Below are positions 22,435 to 31,876 of a DNA stretch of 64,000 bases, in pieces. Source of the DNA: Gulosibacter sp. 10 (lineage in GTDB: Bacteria; Actinomycetota; Actinomycetes; Actinomycetales; Microbacteriaceae); assembly GCF_900163695.1 (NCBI RefSeq), contig NZ_FUIC01000016.1, forward strand, positions 1 through 64,000. The letters are read 5' to 3'. A model generated the notes under the pieces. That model was not told where the DNA came from and searched no databases. It was given only the letters and a program-made list of their open reading frames with translations. The position numbers and the translations under genes are program-made. Each line of letters opens with the position of its first letter. The stretch's first letter is position 1.

Positions 22435-23349
22435 ATGACGAGTCGGGAGGGTGAGGGCGGGGAACCTGCCGTCGATCCCCCGGGCGGCGCATCGCGGCGG
22501 CTCAGCGCCGCCGAGCGCCGCATCGATCGCCTCTCGCGCCGGATGCTCGAGCGGGCCGGTGAGCGCGGCATCCGCGCGGGCCTGATCGAGTTCCTCGTCT
22601 TCGGGCTCAAGCAGGCGTGGGCCTGCCTCTTCGGCGCGCTGATGCTCGTGGCGATCATCGCCGCCAGACTCTGGTGGCCGGACGACGCGGTGTTCGCGAG
22701 GAACGACGCGCTCGTGATCGCGGCGGTGGTCATCCAGGCGCTGATGCTGCTCGCCCGGCTCGAGACGGGGCGCGAGCTGTGGGTGATCATGCTGTTCCAC
22801 GTGGTCGGCACCGTGATGGAGCTGTTCAAGACCGGCGTCGGGTCGTGGCTCTACGATCCCGACGGCCTGCTGCGCATCGGGGGAGTGCCGCTGTTCACCG
22901 GGTTCATGTACGCGGCGGTCGGCTCCTACATGGTGCGGGTCTACCGGCTCTTCGACCTGCGGTTCGAGCGCTATCCGCGGCTGTGGGCCACGGCGCTGCT
23001 GGCGCTCGCGGCCTACGCGAACTTCTTCGCGCATCACTACGTCTGGGATGCGCGGTGGCTGCTCCTCGCGCTGGTGGTGCTCGTATACCGGCGCACGTGG
23101 ATGCACTACCGCGTCTTCCGCCGCACGTTCCGGATGCCCGTGCTGCTCGCCTTCGCGCTCGTGGCGCTGTTCATCTGGTTCGCCGAGAACATCGCCACCT
23201 GGGCGGGCGCGTGGGCGTATCCCGATCAGGTGGACGGCTGGGAGCCCGTGTCCTGGATGAAGCTCGTCTCCTGGTTCCTGCTCATGCTGATCAGCGTGGT
23301 GCTGGTCACGGCCGTGTATCCGCCGAAGCCGGCGGCGCCTTCCCGCTAG
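22435..23349 (+). CDS. DUF817-family membrane protein
   Basis: 304 residues from the ATG at 22435. After a polar N-terminal region there are about eight hydrophobic segments. Family landmarks are clear: QAWACLFGALMLVAII, a helix pair with LLARLETGRELWVIMLFHVVG, FKTGVGSWLY, GVPLFTGFMYAAVGSY, NFFAHH, and ENIATWAGAWAYP. The many His, Trp and Asn in membrane segments suggest a cofactor or ion site, but no function is established for DUF817. Transcribed alone; start chosen over an upstream in-frame ATG because the extension is Arg-rich noise. Confidence 0.85.
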   Translation: MTSREGEGGEPAVDPPGGASRRLSAAERRIDRLSRRMLERAGERGIRAGLIEFLVFGLKQAWACLFGALMLVAIIAARLWWPDDAVFARNDALVIAAVVIQALMLLARLETGRELWVIMLFHVVGTVMELFKTGVGSWLYDPDGLLRIGGVPLFTGFMYAAVGSYMVRVYRLFDLRFERYPRLWATALLALAAYANFFAHHYVWDARWLLLALVVLVYRRTWMHYRVFRRTFRMPVLLAFALVALFIWFAENIATWAGAWAYPDQVDGWEPVSWMKLVSWFLLMLISVVLVTAVYPPKPAAPSR

Positions 23350-23408
23350 GGGCGCGGCCGGGGCCCGGACGCCGAGGGCCGGGCGGAGAGAGGATCGGCG
23401 GCGCATCG

Positions 23409-23720
23409 CTACTCCTCTCGTCCGCACACGTGCTGCAGTGCGGCGATGAGTCGGCGCGCGCTCTCGACGCTCACCTCGAGGTATTCGCCGGGTCCGGCGC
23501 CGATGTAGACCCAGGTCTCGGTCGAGCCGTCGGCGCGGCTGAGCCCGATCTCGTACTCCTCGGGGTGCGCCGTGCGCACGAGGTCGGTATCGGTCCGTCT
23601 GCTGACGACGGGGACGGCGACACCGGGCGCCCGATGGACGCGGTCCTCCGGCAGGTCGGACTCCAGGTGATCGCCCGCGCACCATCGAGGGCACGGGTCA
23701 TTCTGCCAGGACGGCTGCAT
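23409..23720 (-). CDS. Small hypothetical protein, DUF6907-like
   Basis: 103 residues. The N-terminal part has CPRWCAGDH followed by acidic residues and HRAPGV, the Cys/His layout of DUF6907-like actinobacterial proteins. The C-terminal half is a small alpha/beta region (TETWVYIGAGPGEYLEVSVE) and ends in ALQHVCGREE. The paired Cys and His could bind zinc. It lies 95 bp downstream of an XRE regulator on the same strand, an arrangement often seen for such proteins. Confidence 0.6.
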   Translation of the reverse strand: MQPSWQNDPCPRWCAGDHLESDLPEDRVHRAPGVAVPVVSRRTDTDLVRTAHPEEYEIGLSRADGSTETWVYIGAGPGEYLEVSVESARRLIAALQHVCGREE

Positions 23721-23815
23721 ACGCTCAGGCCTCCGCTCTCATGAATCGGCCCGCACGGCGTGATCCCATTGGAGCACGAGCCCCCGACATGGACGTCTTC
23801 GGGCGCGACCCGCGC

Positions 23816-24091
23816 CTATCGGCCGATCGCGATGCCCGGCAGCTGCTCCGGGAGCAGCGACTCGGGGGAGGTCTCGAGCACCTCGGCCAGCGCGATCAGC
23901 GTGCGCAGGCGAGGATTGGCGGCGGTGCCGGGGTTCGACTGCCCCTTCTCGAGCTTCCGGTAGGTGAAGACCGAGATCCCGGCGGCCGAGGCGACGCGCT
24001 CCTGGCTGAGCCGCTTCTCGTGCCGGGCGCGCTGCAGATTGACGCCGAACTCCCGGGCATAGTCGTCCCACGACTCGAGGCGGTGCGTCAT
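23816..24091 (-). CDS. XRE-family helix-turn-helix regulator
   Basis: 91 residues, essentially one Cro/C1-type DNA-binding domain: LQRARHEKRLSQERVASAAG (helices 1-2) and ISVFTYRKLEKGQSNPG (recognition region), then LRTLIALAEVLETSPESLL. It has no effector domain. A perfect 14-bp palindrome 35 bp upstream is a likely autoregulatory site. The downstream DUF6907-like gene may be its partner. No toxin is visible beside it. Confidence 0.82.
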   Translation of the reverse strand: MTHRLESWDDYAREFGVNLQRARHEKRLSQERVASAAGISVFTYRKLEKGQSNPGTAANPRLRTLIALAEVLETSPESLLPEQLPGIAIGR

Positions 24092-24126
24092 GAGACCACT
24101 GTGCCGCGCTGATCTCGTTCACATGT

Positions 24127-24140
24127 GCATGTATACATGC
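24127..24140. promoter_or_regulatory. Perfect palindrome GCATGTATACATGC, likely XRE operator
   Basis: 14-bp perfect dyad, 35 bp upstream of the XRE gene and overlapping a TATACAT sequence that could serve as its -10 region on the minus strand. Confidence 0.5.
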
Positions 24141-24267
24141 TTTTCGGTGTAGTGTGAACCGGGTGCATAAATTCCGTACTCCGTGTCAGGCTTCTGGCAC
24201 GGAGGGACGACGATGGAGGAAAATCGAGAAGACGCCGGGGCAGGCCGGCGGGGACAGGACGACGGAT

Positions 24268-24465
24268 ATGTTCACGAGGGGAGATCTCGTTTTCGCGGGT
24301 CACGACATCGACACGCCGGATCATCGGCGGATCGCCGCCGGCACGCCCGGCATCGTGACCACATCGGGGCTGTGGACGGGGCGGATCACGGTCGAGTTCA
24401 CCGTCTCGGACCTGTTCGCCGGCTGCACCATCGAGATCACCGTGAGCGACGCCGACCTGCGGTGA
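24268..24465 (+). CDS. Small SH3-like hypothetical protein
   Basis: 65 residues from the ATG at 24268. The sequence (FTRGDLVFAGHDIDTPDHRR, then GTPGIVTTSGLWTGRITVEF) reads as short beta strands with glycines, like a KOW/SH3-type barrel. No family is recognised. It converges with the PucR-type regulator. A possible hairpin (arms 24470-24478 and 24491-24499) follows. Confidence 0.5.
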   Translation: MFTRGDLVFAGHDIDTPDHRRIAAGTPGIVTTSGLWTGRITVEFTVSDLFAGCTIEITVSDADLR

Positions 24466-24469
24466 CCTC

Positions 24470-24499
24470 CCGGGCCCGTCCGGAGACGATCGGGCCCGG
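24470..24499. terminator. Possible hairpin terminator
   Basis: 9-bp arms CCGGGCCCG / CGGGCCCGG around a 12-base loop between convergent genes; the arms are themselves nearly palindromic, so alternative folds exist. Confidence 0.35.
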
Positions 24500-24588
24500 C
24501 GCCGCCCGCGGCGATGCGCGCCGGGGTAGCGCCTGGTCCGAATTCCTCGACTCCCGGAGCACCGCGGGCCGGCGGACTCCTTCCGGGA

Positions 24589-26196
24589 TCAGCCCCGATG
24601 CGCTCGCAGCCGGAGCGCGAGCTCCAGCGCGAACGCGATGTCGGGCTCGTCGATGTCGGCGTTGAGGAGCGCGGCTATCCGGCCCAGCCGGTCGTAGAGG
24701 GACTGCCGGTTCAGCCGGAGGGACTCGGCCGCGGCGGTCTTCTTCCGGCCGCTGCTCAGGTACTCGGCGAGGGTTCGCACGAGGTCGCTCCCATGCGTCC
24801 GATCGTGCCGCAGCAGCGGGGCGAGCACGTGCTCCGTGTACTTCGCCGCGGATGCGCCGTCGGCCAGCTCGTAGAGGAGCCAGTCGGCGTTCGGCAGGCT
24901 TCCGTCCACGAACCCCGCTCCCGTATGCGGGCCCGCGGTGAGCGCCGATATCGCCGTGGGGCGGAGCCTGCGCCCCAGATCCGCCCAGTTGCCCGTCAGC
25001 GGTCCCTGCGCGATGTTCACCGTGCCCGGAGGCATCTCGTCCGCGGTGGTCTCGCGGATCTGCGCGAGAATCCGCTCGGTGGACTCCGGCGAGGCCGCGG
25101 GCACGATCACGAGCAGCTCGTCGCCCACCTGGCCGGCCATGAGGGGCCGCTCCGAGAGCGGCGAGCGCATGATCCGGCGCGCCAGCGTGCCCCATCCCTC
25201 GGGCACCCGCTTCGCGCCCTGCCACGCGAGCGCCACCGGGAACAGGGGATGGCCGGCCCTGTCGGCGCCGAGGGCGATCGCGCTCTCCTCGGCGGATGAT
25301 CGAGAGAACTGGCCCTTGCCGAGGTTCCCGAGGAACTCTCCCCGCGTCAGCCCGCGGGCCACGGTGTCGTCGTGCCCTCGGGCGAGGCAGAGCGAGATCA
25401 TCAGCGCGGTCCGCTCGACCAGCTCGCGTGCGAGGCGGGCGTCGAGCTGCGCGTCGAACTCGAACGCGCTCAGGTCTCCCCAGACCGCGCCGCTGCGCCG
25501 CACCGACATGGTGATCATGCCGGAAGGGTCGTTCGCGTTCCTGGCGGATTGGAAGGCGTCGAGCACCCGGTCCTGGCGAAAGCCGGCCGCGTTGAACGCC
25601 GTGATCCCCCGCGCGATGTCCTCGAGGATCACCGGGGCGCCCAGCGCCCCCGCGAGGGTGTCGATGAACTCCTGGACGCCCCCGCCGGCAAGGGCCACGG
25701 CGTCGACGGCCTCGAGCAGCGGCGCGGCTCGCCGCCGCACCTCGTGGGTCTGATCGATCAGGGCATGGTGGATGGCCTCGGTGATCTCCGCGAAGCGCAC
25801 TCTGCGGCGGAAGGCGAAGAGCGGCAGTTCGCGCTGCCGCGCTCTGCGCACCAGTTCGCCCGGCAGCTCCTGCGCGTAGGCCCCGCCGAGCTCGATCCCG
25901 AGCGCCGCCGCGCCCTCATCGGCGAGGTCGTCGACGAAGCCCCGGAGGACGCGCTCGTCCTCGCCGAGCGGCGAGCCGGTGGAGAGGATGAACTCGCCCC
26001 CGCGGAGGAGCCCGCGCACGTCGACGTGGTCGAACACGTGGGCCCATCGGACGAGCCGGTCGAGCGCGGATTCCCCGGCCATCAGCTGCGGGTGCGCCCG
26101 GCGCAGCGGCTGGAGGGCGAGGATGTCCGAGAGCGGCATCCCCTTCGGGTGTCCGGCGCCGCCGGACAGCGTGTCGACATCGTCGTCGGTCCTCAT
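24589..26196 (-). CDS. PucR/CdaR-family transcriptional regulator of the hydantoin cluster
   Basis: 535 residues from the ATG at 26196. The N-terminal PucR domain starts near MPLSDILALQPLRRAHPQ and includes the typical VRWAHVFDHVDVRGLLRGGE. A middle GAF/GGDEF-like region follows. The C-terminal HTH_30 domain is LAEYLSSGRKKTAAAESLRL then NRQSLYDRLGRI (about residues 480-520). PucR-type proteins usually activate purine, allantoin or amino-acid degradation genes when their substrate binds. It is divergent from hyuA, so it most likely controls hyuA-hyuB-transporter. The 367-bp divergent gap would hold its sites. Confidence 0.85.
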   Translation of the reverse strand: MRTDDDVDTLSGGAGHPKGMPLSDILALQPLRRAHPQLMAGESALDRLVRWAHVFDHVDVRGLLRGGEFILSTGSPLGEDERVLRGFVDDLADEGAAALGIELGGAYAQELPGELVRRARQRELPLFAFRRRVRFAEITEAIHHALIDQTHEVRRRAAPLLEAVDAVALAGGGVQEFIDTLAGALGAPVILEDIARGITAFNAAGFRQDRVLDAFQSARNANDPSGMITMSVRRSGAVWGDLSAFEFDAQLDARLARELVERTALMISLCLARGHDDTVARGLTRGEFLGNLGKGQFSRSSAEESAIALGADRAGHPLFPVALAWQGAKRVPEGWGTLARRIMRSPLSERPLMAGQVGDELLVIVPAASPESTERILAQIRETTADEMPPGTVNIAQGPLTGNWADLGRRLRPTAISALTAGPHTGAGFVDGSLPNADWLLYELADGASAAKYTEHVLAPLLRHDRTHGSDLVRTLAEYLSSGRKKTAAAESLRLNRQSLYDRLGRIAALLNADIDEPDIAFALELALRLRAHRG

Positions 26197-26563
26197 GCGC
26201 GGCGCGGTCCTTTCACTGTGGAATGCGATCGGCGGGTCCGGCTCCGAGAATCGGGATCCCCTCACCTTCGAGGCGACCGCGGAGACCGGGTGTGCGGCGA
26301 ATTGCCGCGCCAGGATACCGAAGACGCCTTCGTCTCCGCTCGGAGCGCGACGGGAGCGAGGCGCGTGCAAGAGGCCGCGGCGCGCGCTCGGCGCACCGCG
26401 CATCCGCCGCGCGAACGCGTCCTTCGACCCCGACAGAGTGTCGGGTCGAGGGGTCGAATCCCAGTCACGACGTGGGTACGACGCGGTTCGTCGCGTCCGT
26501 ACAGTTCCTCGTAGCCATACATCGATGGCATGCAATGAGGCATCTGCGATTGGAGGACTGCTC
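26197..26563. other. Divergent pucR-hyuA control region
   Basis: 367 bp with no gene. A short dyad GCGGC/GCCGC around GAATT (26293-26307) is a weak operator candidate, and CATACAT at about 26515 could be a -10 region for hyuA. Nothing stronger was seen. Confidence 0.4.
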
Positions 26564-28666
26564 GTGACGACGAATGAGCAATCGGCGAGGAACGCGCCGG
26601 CAGGGGCGACGCTGGGAGTCGATATCGGTGGCACGTTCACCGACGTCGCACTGCTCGACCCCTCGGGGCGGCTGTGGGAGCACAAGATCTCGACCAGCAC
26701 CGGGAGCGAGGCGGATGCGTTCATCCAGGGCTCGCTCGAGCTGCTGGAGCGCGCGGGCGTGGCGCCCGGGGACGTCGGGGAGGTGATCCACGCGTCGACG
26801 ATCGCCACGAACGCGATCCTCGAGCACAAGGGGCCCGAGGTCGGGCTCATCACCACCGAGGGCTTCCGGGACGTCCTGGAGATCGCGCGGATCCGAACCC
26901 CCTCGCTGTACGACCTCGAATGGCAGAAGCCGGCCGCGCTCGTCAAGCGGCGGAACCGTCGCGAGGTGCGCGAGCGCATCGGCGCGGACGGGGGAGTCGT
27001 TGCCGAGCTGGACGAGCAGGGCGTGCTCGAGGTCATCCGGGAGTTCAAGGAGACCGGGATCGACACCATCGCGGTCTGCCTGATCAACTCCCCGATCAAC
27101 GACGCCCACGAGCGCCGGATCGGCGAGCTGCTCGAGACGGAGTTCCCCGAGTGCACGTTCTCGCTCTCGATCGACGTGCTGCGCGAGCTCAAGGAGTACG
27201 AGCGCACGAGCACGACCGTGATCAACGCCTACCTCCGCCCGGTGCTGCGCCGGTACCTCGGCAACATCCGTCAGCGCCTCGACGAGGCCGGGATCCAGGC
27301 GCCGCTGCGGGTCATGCGCTCGGACGGCGGCATGATGTCCGACACCGCCGCGCAGCAGCGGCCCATGACCGGGGTCATCTCGGGCCCCGCGGCGGGCGTG
27401 CTCGCCGCCGAGGTCGTGGCCCAGCGCGCGGAGGTGCGGGACGTGCTCGCGTTCGACATGGGCGGCACCACGGCGAAGGCGGCGCTGGTCGAGGACGGCA
27501 GGCTGCCGCGGACCAACGAGTACGAGGTCCGGGCGGGCATCTCCACGCCGAGCCGATTCATCAAGGCCGGCGGCTACCTGCTCATGGTCCCCGCGGTGGA
27601 CATCGCCGAGGTGGGCAACGGCGCGGGCAGCATCGCCCGCGTCGACGCCGGCGGCGCGCTGCGCGTCGGCCCGGAGAGCGCCGGCGCGGTACCCGGCCCG
27701 GCCTGCTACGGGCGGGGCGGCGAGCAGCCCACCATCACGGACGCCAACGTCGTGCTCGGCAGGCTGAACTCCGGCGCGCTCGTCGGCGGGGCGCTCGAGA
27801 TCGACGCCGATCGCGCCTATCGGGCGATCGAGGAGCGGGTCGCCCGTCCCCTCGGCATCGACGTCATCGAGGCGGCATGGGGCATCCACCACGTCGCGAA
27901 CTCGAACATGATGCGGGCGATCCGCTCCGTCACAGTGGAGCGGGGCCGTGACCCGCGGGCGGTCAGCCTCGTCGCGTTCGGCGGCAGCGGCCCCGTCCAC
28001 GCCGTGGACGTCGCGGCGTCGATGCACATCCCCAAGGTCATCGTGCCCAGGCTCTCCGGACTCCTCAGCGCCGTCGGCCTGCTGTCCTCGAGGATGGAGA
28101 AGAGCGACAGCCGCGCGTTCGTGCGCCTCCTCGACGACACCGCCGAACCCGAGCTCCGCGAGGCGCTCGCCTCGCTGGCCGCCGAGTGCGCCGACGGCCT
28201 CCGCGCCGAGGGACACGAGATCGAAGAGACCGAGCTGCTGCTGGATCTGCGCTTCAGCGGCCAGGAGAACCATCTGAGCATCCCGTTCGGCGACGGCCCG
28301 GACGCCCTCGACCGGGTGGTCGAGGAGTTCGATGCGGAGTACGCGCGGACGTACGGGAGCAGCCTCAACGACGAGCCGATCGAGATCGCGAACCTCCGCG
28401 TGATCGTCCGAGGGCCGGAGCGCGAGCGCCAGCTCAGCGATTTCGCGCTCGCCGATCCTGCCGAATCCGAGGGCACGCGGCGCTCCTACTTCGGCCCCGA
28501 GCTGGGGTTCATGGACACCCCGGTCATCCGCCGCGAGGACCTCGGCGCGACTCCCACCGCCGGCCCGCTGCTCATCGACGAATACGACACCACGGTCGTC
28601 GTGCCGCCCCGCGCGCAGGCGACGATCACCGAACAATCCGACATTCACATCGAGGTGAACTCATGA
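26564..28666 (+). CDS. hyuA: Hydantoinase/oxoprolinase subunit A (HyuA)
   Basis: 700 residues from a GTG start with GGAGG seven bases upstream. The N-terminal Hydant_A_N domain opens with GVDIGGTFTDVALLD, the ASKHA-fold phosphate loop; ASTIATNAILEHKGPEVGLI and FDMGGTTAK are further conserved segments; MRAIRSVTVERGRDPR and FGGSGPVHA belong to the large Hydantoinase_A domain. These enzymes open hydantoin, 5-oxoproline, N-methylhydantoin or related ketone-type substrates using ATP, together with HyuB. The stop overlaps the hyuB start by four bases (ATGA), so translation is coupled. The PucR regulator is divergent and an MHS transporter follows. Confidence 0.92.
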   Translation: MTTNEQSARNAPAGATLGVDIGGTFTDVALLDPSGRLWEHKISTSTGSEADAFIQGSLELLERAGVAPGDVGEVIHASTIATNAILEHKGPEVGLITTEGFRDVLEIARIRTPSLYDLEWQKPAALVKRRNRREVRERIGADGGVVAELDEQGVLEVIREFKETGIDTIAVCLINSPINDAHERRIGELLETEFPECTFSLSIDVLRELKEYERTSTTVINAYLRPVLRRYLGNIRQRLDEAGIQAPLRVMRSDGGMMSDTAAQQRPMTGVISGPAAGVLAAEVVAQRAEVRDVLAFDMGGTTAKAALVEDGRLPRTNEYEVRAGISTPSRFIKAGGYLLMVPAVDIAEVGNGAGSIARVDAGGALRVGPESAGAVPGPACYGRGGEQPTITDANVVLGRLNSGALVGGALEIDADRAYRAIEERVARPLGIDVIEAAWGIHHVANSNMMRAIRSVTVERGRDPRAVSLVAFGGSGPVHAVDVAASMHIPKVIVPRLSGLLSAVGLLSSRMEKSDSRAFVRLLDDTAEPELREALASLAAECADGLRAEGHEIEETELLLDLRFSGQENHLSIPFGDGPDALDRVVEEFDAEYARTYGSSLNDEPIEIANLRVIVRGPERERQLSDFALADPAESEGTRRSYFGPELGFMDTPVIRREDLGATPTAGPLLIDEYDTTVVVPPRAQATITEQSDIHIEVNS

Positions 28667-30393
28667 CCGCACGCGACCCCATCACGCTGGAACTCATCAA
28701 GAACGCACTCTCCTCGCTCGTCGACGAGATGGCCTACACGGTCATCCAGACCGCCCACTCCGAGATCGTCAAGGACGTCATGGACTTTTCCACGGCCTGC
28801 TGCGACGCCCAGGGGAGGATGCTCGCGCAGGGCAAGACGATCGCGATGCACCTCGGCGCCGTGCCCGAGGCGATGGAGGCGGTCCAGGCCGAATTCGCGG
28901 GGGACATCAACCCCGGCGATGTCTTCACCCTCAACGATCCGTACGAGGGCGGCATGCACCTGCAGGACGTCTTCATCATCAAGCCGGTCTTCACGGGGGA
29001 GACCCTCGCCGGCTGGATGGTGGCCGTCGCGCATCAGACCGACATGGGCGGGCGCGTGCCCGGCAGCAACGCGAGCGACTCCACGGAGATCTACCAGGAG
29101 GGCATCCGCATCCCGCCGCTCAAGCTGTACGACCGCGGCGAGCGCAACGACACGATCATCCGCTTCATGCACAAGAACGTGCGCGTGCCGGGCCGCGTCC
29201 TCGGCGACTGGGGGTCGCAGCTCGCGGCCTGCTCGCTCGGCGAGAAGTCGTACCTCGAGCTCGTCGAGAAGTACGGCCTGGAGGTGCTGGACGACTACTT
29301 CAGCGCCCTGCTCGACTACAGCGAGCAGATGATGCGCGCCGAGATCTCGGCCTGGCCCGACGGCAGCTACGAGTTCACCGACTACCTGGACGGCGACGGC
29401 TTCGACGAGACGCCCATCCCCATCAAGGTCACGCTGCACATCGACGGCGATTCGCTGGTGGCCGACTACACGGGCAGCGGCGAGCAGGTGACGGGCGCGA
29501 TCAACTCGACGCTGTCGTTCACCAACTCCTGCACCTATCTCAGCGTGCGCTGCATGATCCGCGAGGACATCCCGAACAACGCGGGGGTGTTCCGACCGAT
29601 CACCATCAAGGCCCCGGAGGGCACCATCGTCAACGTGGTGAGCCCCGGGGCGGTCGCCGCCCGGGCCGCCACGGGGTATCGCATCGTGGACGCGATGTTC
29701 GGCGCGCTCGCGCAGATCGTGCCCGATCGGGTGCCGGCGGCTGGCGAGGGCGGGAACACCGTCGCCTCGCTGAGCGGCCGGCGCGAGGACCGCTCGCCCT
29801 TCATCGTGGTCGACATGCTGTGCGGCGCCTGGGGCGGCCGTCCGAACGCCGACGGCGTGGACGCCGTGACGAACCCCTCGCAGAACATGTCCAACACCCC
29901 CATCGAGGTGCTCGAGGCGCAGCACCCGGTGCGCGTCGAGCGCTACGGCCTGGTGCGGGACACGGCGGGCGCGGGCCGGTTCCGGGGCGGGATGGCGATC
30001 TCGCGCCAGTACCGCATGCTCAACGAGGGCGGCGGGCTGCTGCAGCTCCGCAGCGACCGGTCGCACCACGCGCCGTGGGGCCTCGAAGGGGGCCGGCCGG
30101 GGCACGTGTCGCTGAACTTCCTCCTCGAAGGAGACGAGGAGAAGCCGCTCCCGAACAAGGTGACGATGAGCATCCCCAAGGGCACCGGCGTGCGCCACCA
30201 GATGGCGGGTGCGGGCGGCTTCGGCGACCCGCTCGAGCGCGACCCCGGGGCGGTCCTCGAGGACGTGCTCGACGACCGGATCTCGCGCGAGTTCGCCCGC
30301 CGGGAGTACGGCGTCGTGATCGACGGCGACGCGATCGACGAGCAGGCGACATCGGCGTTGCGCGACGCCGGTGGAGCGGCGAGCGGCGCGTGA
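28663..30393 (+). CDS. hyuB: Hydantoinase/oxoprolinase subunit B (HyuB)
   Basis: 576 residues, full length for the B subunit. It starts TARDPITLELIKNALSSLVD, the typical family opening, and contains DFSTACCDAQGRMLAQG, HLGAVPEAM, FTLNDPYEGGMHLQD, VAHQTDMGGRVPGS, and the C-terminal RYGLVRDTAGAGRFRGG and MAGAGGFGDPLERDP. It forms the active complex with HyuA. The start overlaps the end of hyuA, and its stop overlaps the transporter start by one base (TGATG). The three genes are therefore one operon, probably for uptake and ring-opening of a hydantoin or oxoproline-like compound. Confidence 0.92.
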   Translation: MTARDPITLELIKNALSSLVDEMAYTVIQTAHSEIVKDVMDFSTACCDAQGRMLAQGKTIAMHLGAVPEAMEAVQAEFAGDINPGDVFTLNDPYEGGMHLQDVFIIKPVFTGETLAGWMVAVAHQTDMGGRVPGSNASDSTEIYQEGIRIPPLKLYDRGERNDTIIRFMHKNVRVPGRVLGDWGSQLAACSLGEKSYLELVEKYGLEVLDDYFSALLDYSEQMMRAEISAWPDGSYEFTDYLDGDGFDETPIPIKVTLHIDGDSLVADYTGSGEQVTGAINSTLSFTNSCTYLSVRCMIREDIPNNAGVFRPITIKAPEGTIVNVVSPGAVAARAATGYRIVDAMFGALAQIVPDRVPAAGEGGNTVASLSGRREDRSPFIVVDMLCGAWGGRPNADGVDAVTNPSQNMSNTPIEVLEAQHPVRVERYGLVRDTAGAGRFRGGMAISRQYRMLNEGGGLLQLRSDRSHHAPWGLEGGRPGHVSLNFLLEGDEEKPLPNKVTMSIPKGTGVRHQMAGAGGFGDPLERDPGAVLEDVLDDRISREFARREYGVVIDGDAIDEQATSALRDAGGAASGA

Positions 30394-31742
30394 TGAGCAC
30401 GACGACGGGCTCTGCGCCGAAGACGAGGATCCGAGATCTCGACCCCTCCGCGAAGCGGAAGGTCCGAGCCGCCTGGTACGGGATGTGGCTCGACCTGTAC
30501 GACATCTACCTGCCCATCGTGGCACTCACCCCGGCGATGATGTACTTCGAGCCCGAAGGGCTGTCGGTCGCCGAGCGGCTGCTGATCAACAACTTCGTGT
30601 TCGTGCTCACCCTCATCGGCCGACCGCTCGGGTCCATCATGTTCGGCGTGCTCGCCGACCGGTTCGGGCGCAAGCGGATCACCGAGATCTCCGTGGTGGG
30701 GTTCTCGGCGTGCACGCTGCTGATCGGGGCGCTGCCGGGGTACGCGACCATCGGCATCGCCGCGCTCGTGCTGCTGTTGGCGCTGCGGGCCATCGGCGGG
30801 GTGTTCATGGGCGGGGAGTACACGGGCGCCAACCCGCTCGCGATGGAGGCGACGCCTCGCAGCATGCGCGGCCTCGTCGGCGGCGTCATCCAGTCCGGCT
30901 ACCCGCTGGCGTATGTCAGCGTCTCCGCGTTGGTGGCGGTCCTGCTGCTCGTCCTCCCGAGTGGCGGGCTGGGGGACGCCTACACGACCTGGGGCTGGCG
31001 CATCCCGTTCATCGTCGGCGGCGTGCTGGGCTTCGTGTTCTTCGTGCACCTGCGCCGAGGAGTCGAGGAATCCCAGGTGTGGAAGGAGTCGGTCCGTTCG
31101 AAGACGAAGGAGAAATCGCCGTTGCGGGCGGTCTTCGTCGGGGAGAGCGGCAAGGCGCTCGCGCAGACGCTGCTGCTCATGACCGGGCTGTGGTTCGGCG
31201 TCCAGGCGCTGACCGCGGCGACGCCGACGCTGCTGATGAACGTGCTGGAGATGGACAGCCAGCAGGTCACGGTCGCGCTGCTCATCGCGAACCTGATTCT
31301 CGCGGCGAGCTACGTCCTCCTCGGGCGGCTGGGGCAGCGGGTCGGGCGGAAGCGCTTGCTGCTGTGGGGCGGCGTCGTCGCGCTGGTGGTCGGAACGCCC
31401 TTCTACTACCTCATGGTGCAGAGCGCGACGAGCCTCAACATCGTCCTGGTGACGATCACCGCGACGGTCGCGCTGGTCGCGGTGGTGGGCGTGTTCGGGC
31501 TCGTGCCGACCTACCTCACGGAACGCTTCCCCGCCGAGGTCCGGTCCACCGGCTACGGCATCGGGTACAGCCTCGCGCTGGTCATCCCGAGCGGGTACGG
31601 CTACTACATGAACTGGCTCAGCGGGTTCATGCCGTTCGAGTACACCCCGCTGGTCCTGATCGTGCTGGGCGGCGTGCTCACCGTGATCGGCGCCACGATG
31701 GGGCCCGATACACGCCATGTGCGGATGAACGACGAGGAGTAG
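30393..31742 (+). CDS. MFS transporter, metabolite:H+ symporter (MHS) type
   Basis: 449 residues with about 12 membrane segments. The loop between helices 2 and 3 is GVLADRFGRKRITEIS, the MFS signature, repeated more weakly in the second half (GRLGQRVGRKRLLLWG). Helix 1 begins AAWYGMWLDLYDIYLPIVAL, and GGVFMGGEYTGANPLAMEATP is the MHS-type helix 4-5 region. It is translationally coupled to hyuB, so its job is most likely import of the hydantoin or oxoproline-like substrate. No separate promoter is needed. Confidence 0.88.
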   Translation: MSTTTGSAPKTRIRDLDPSAKRKVRAAWYGMWLDLYDIYLPIVALTPAMMYFEPEGLSVAERLLINNFVFVLTLIGRPLGSIMFGVLADRFGRKRITEISVVGFSACTLLIGALPGYATIGIAALVLLLALRAIGGVFMGGEYTGANPLAMEATPRSMRGLVGGVIQSGYPLAYVSVSALVAVLLLVLPSGGLGDAYTTWGWRIPFIVGGVLGFVFFVHLRRGVEESQVWKESVRSKTKEKSPLRAVFVGESGKALAQTLLLMTGLWFGVQALTAATPTLLMNVLEMDSQQVTVALLIANLILAASYVLLGRLGQRVGRKRLLLWGGVVALVVGTPFYYLMVQSATSLNIVLVTITATVALVAVVGVFGLVPTYLTERFPAEVRSTGYGIGYSLALVIPSGYGYYMNWLSGFMPFEYTPLVLIVLGGVLTVIGATMGPDTRHVRMNDEE

Positions 31743-31795
31743 GGCTCCCCGGGACGGACGGTTTCGAGCGCGGAACCGGCCGTCCCGCGTGCCGC

Positions 31796-31876
31796 ATCTG
31801 CACTAGGAGGGCAGAAATCGACGGTTCGGGGCGGAAAACGGGGGTACGACCCCGTCAGTGGCGTCCTAGTGCAGAT
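31796..31876 (+). repeat. 80-bp palindromic intergenic element, family A copy 3
   Basis: Arms ATCTGCACTAGGAGGGC and GGCGTCCTAGTGCAGAT; the outer 12 bp pair perfectly while the inner part is asymmetric, as in copy 1 but in inverted orientation. It lies between the convergent MHS transporter and the restriction-like gene. Confidence 0.85.

Noticed and set aside
20863-23694. A long minus-strand frame antisense to the dehydrogenase and DUF817 genes
   Set aside because: Composition is Arg/Pro/Ser-rich and it crosses several real genes; only the short SCO4848-like frame at 22014-22229 was kept.
24154-24267. N-terminal extension of the 65-residue SH3-like protein
   Set aside because: The extension is Arg/Thr/Gly-rich and overlaps the likely promoter region; the ATG at 24268 gives a clean domain.
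26446-26465. A sequence like a tRNA T-arm (GGGTCGAATCCC context) in the pucR-hyuA gap
   Set aside because: No matching acceptor, D or anticodon arms around it; likely chance.
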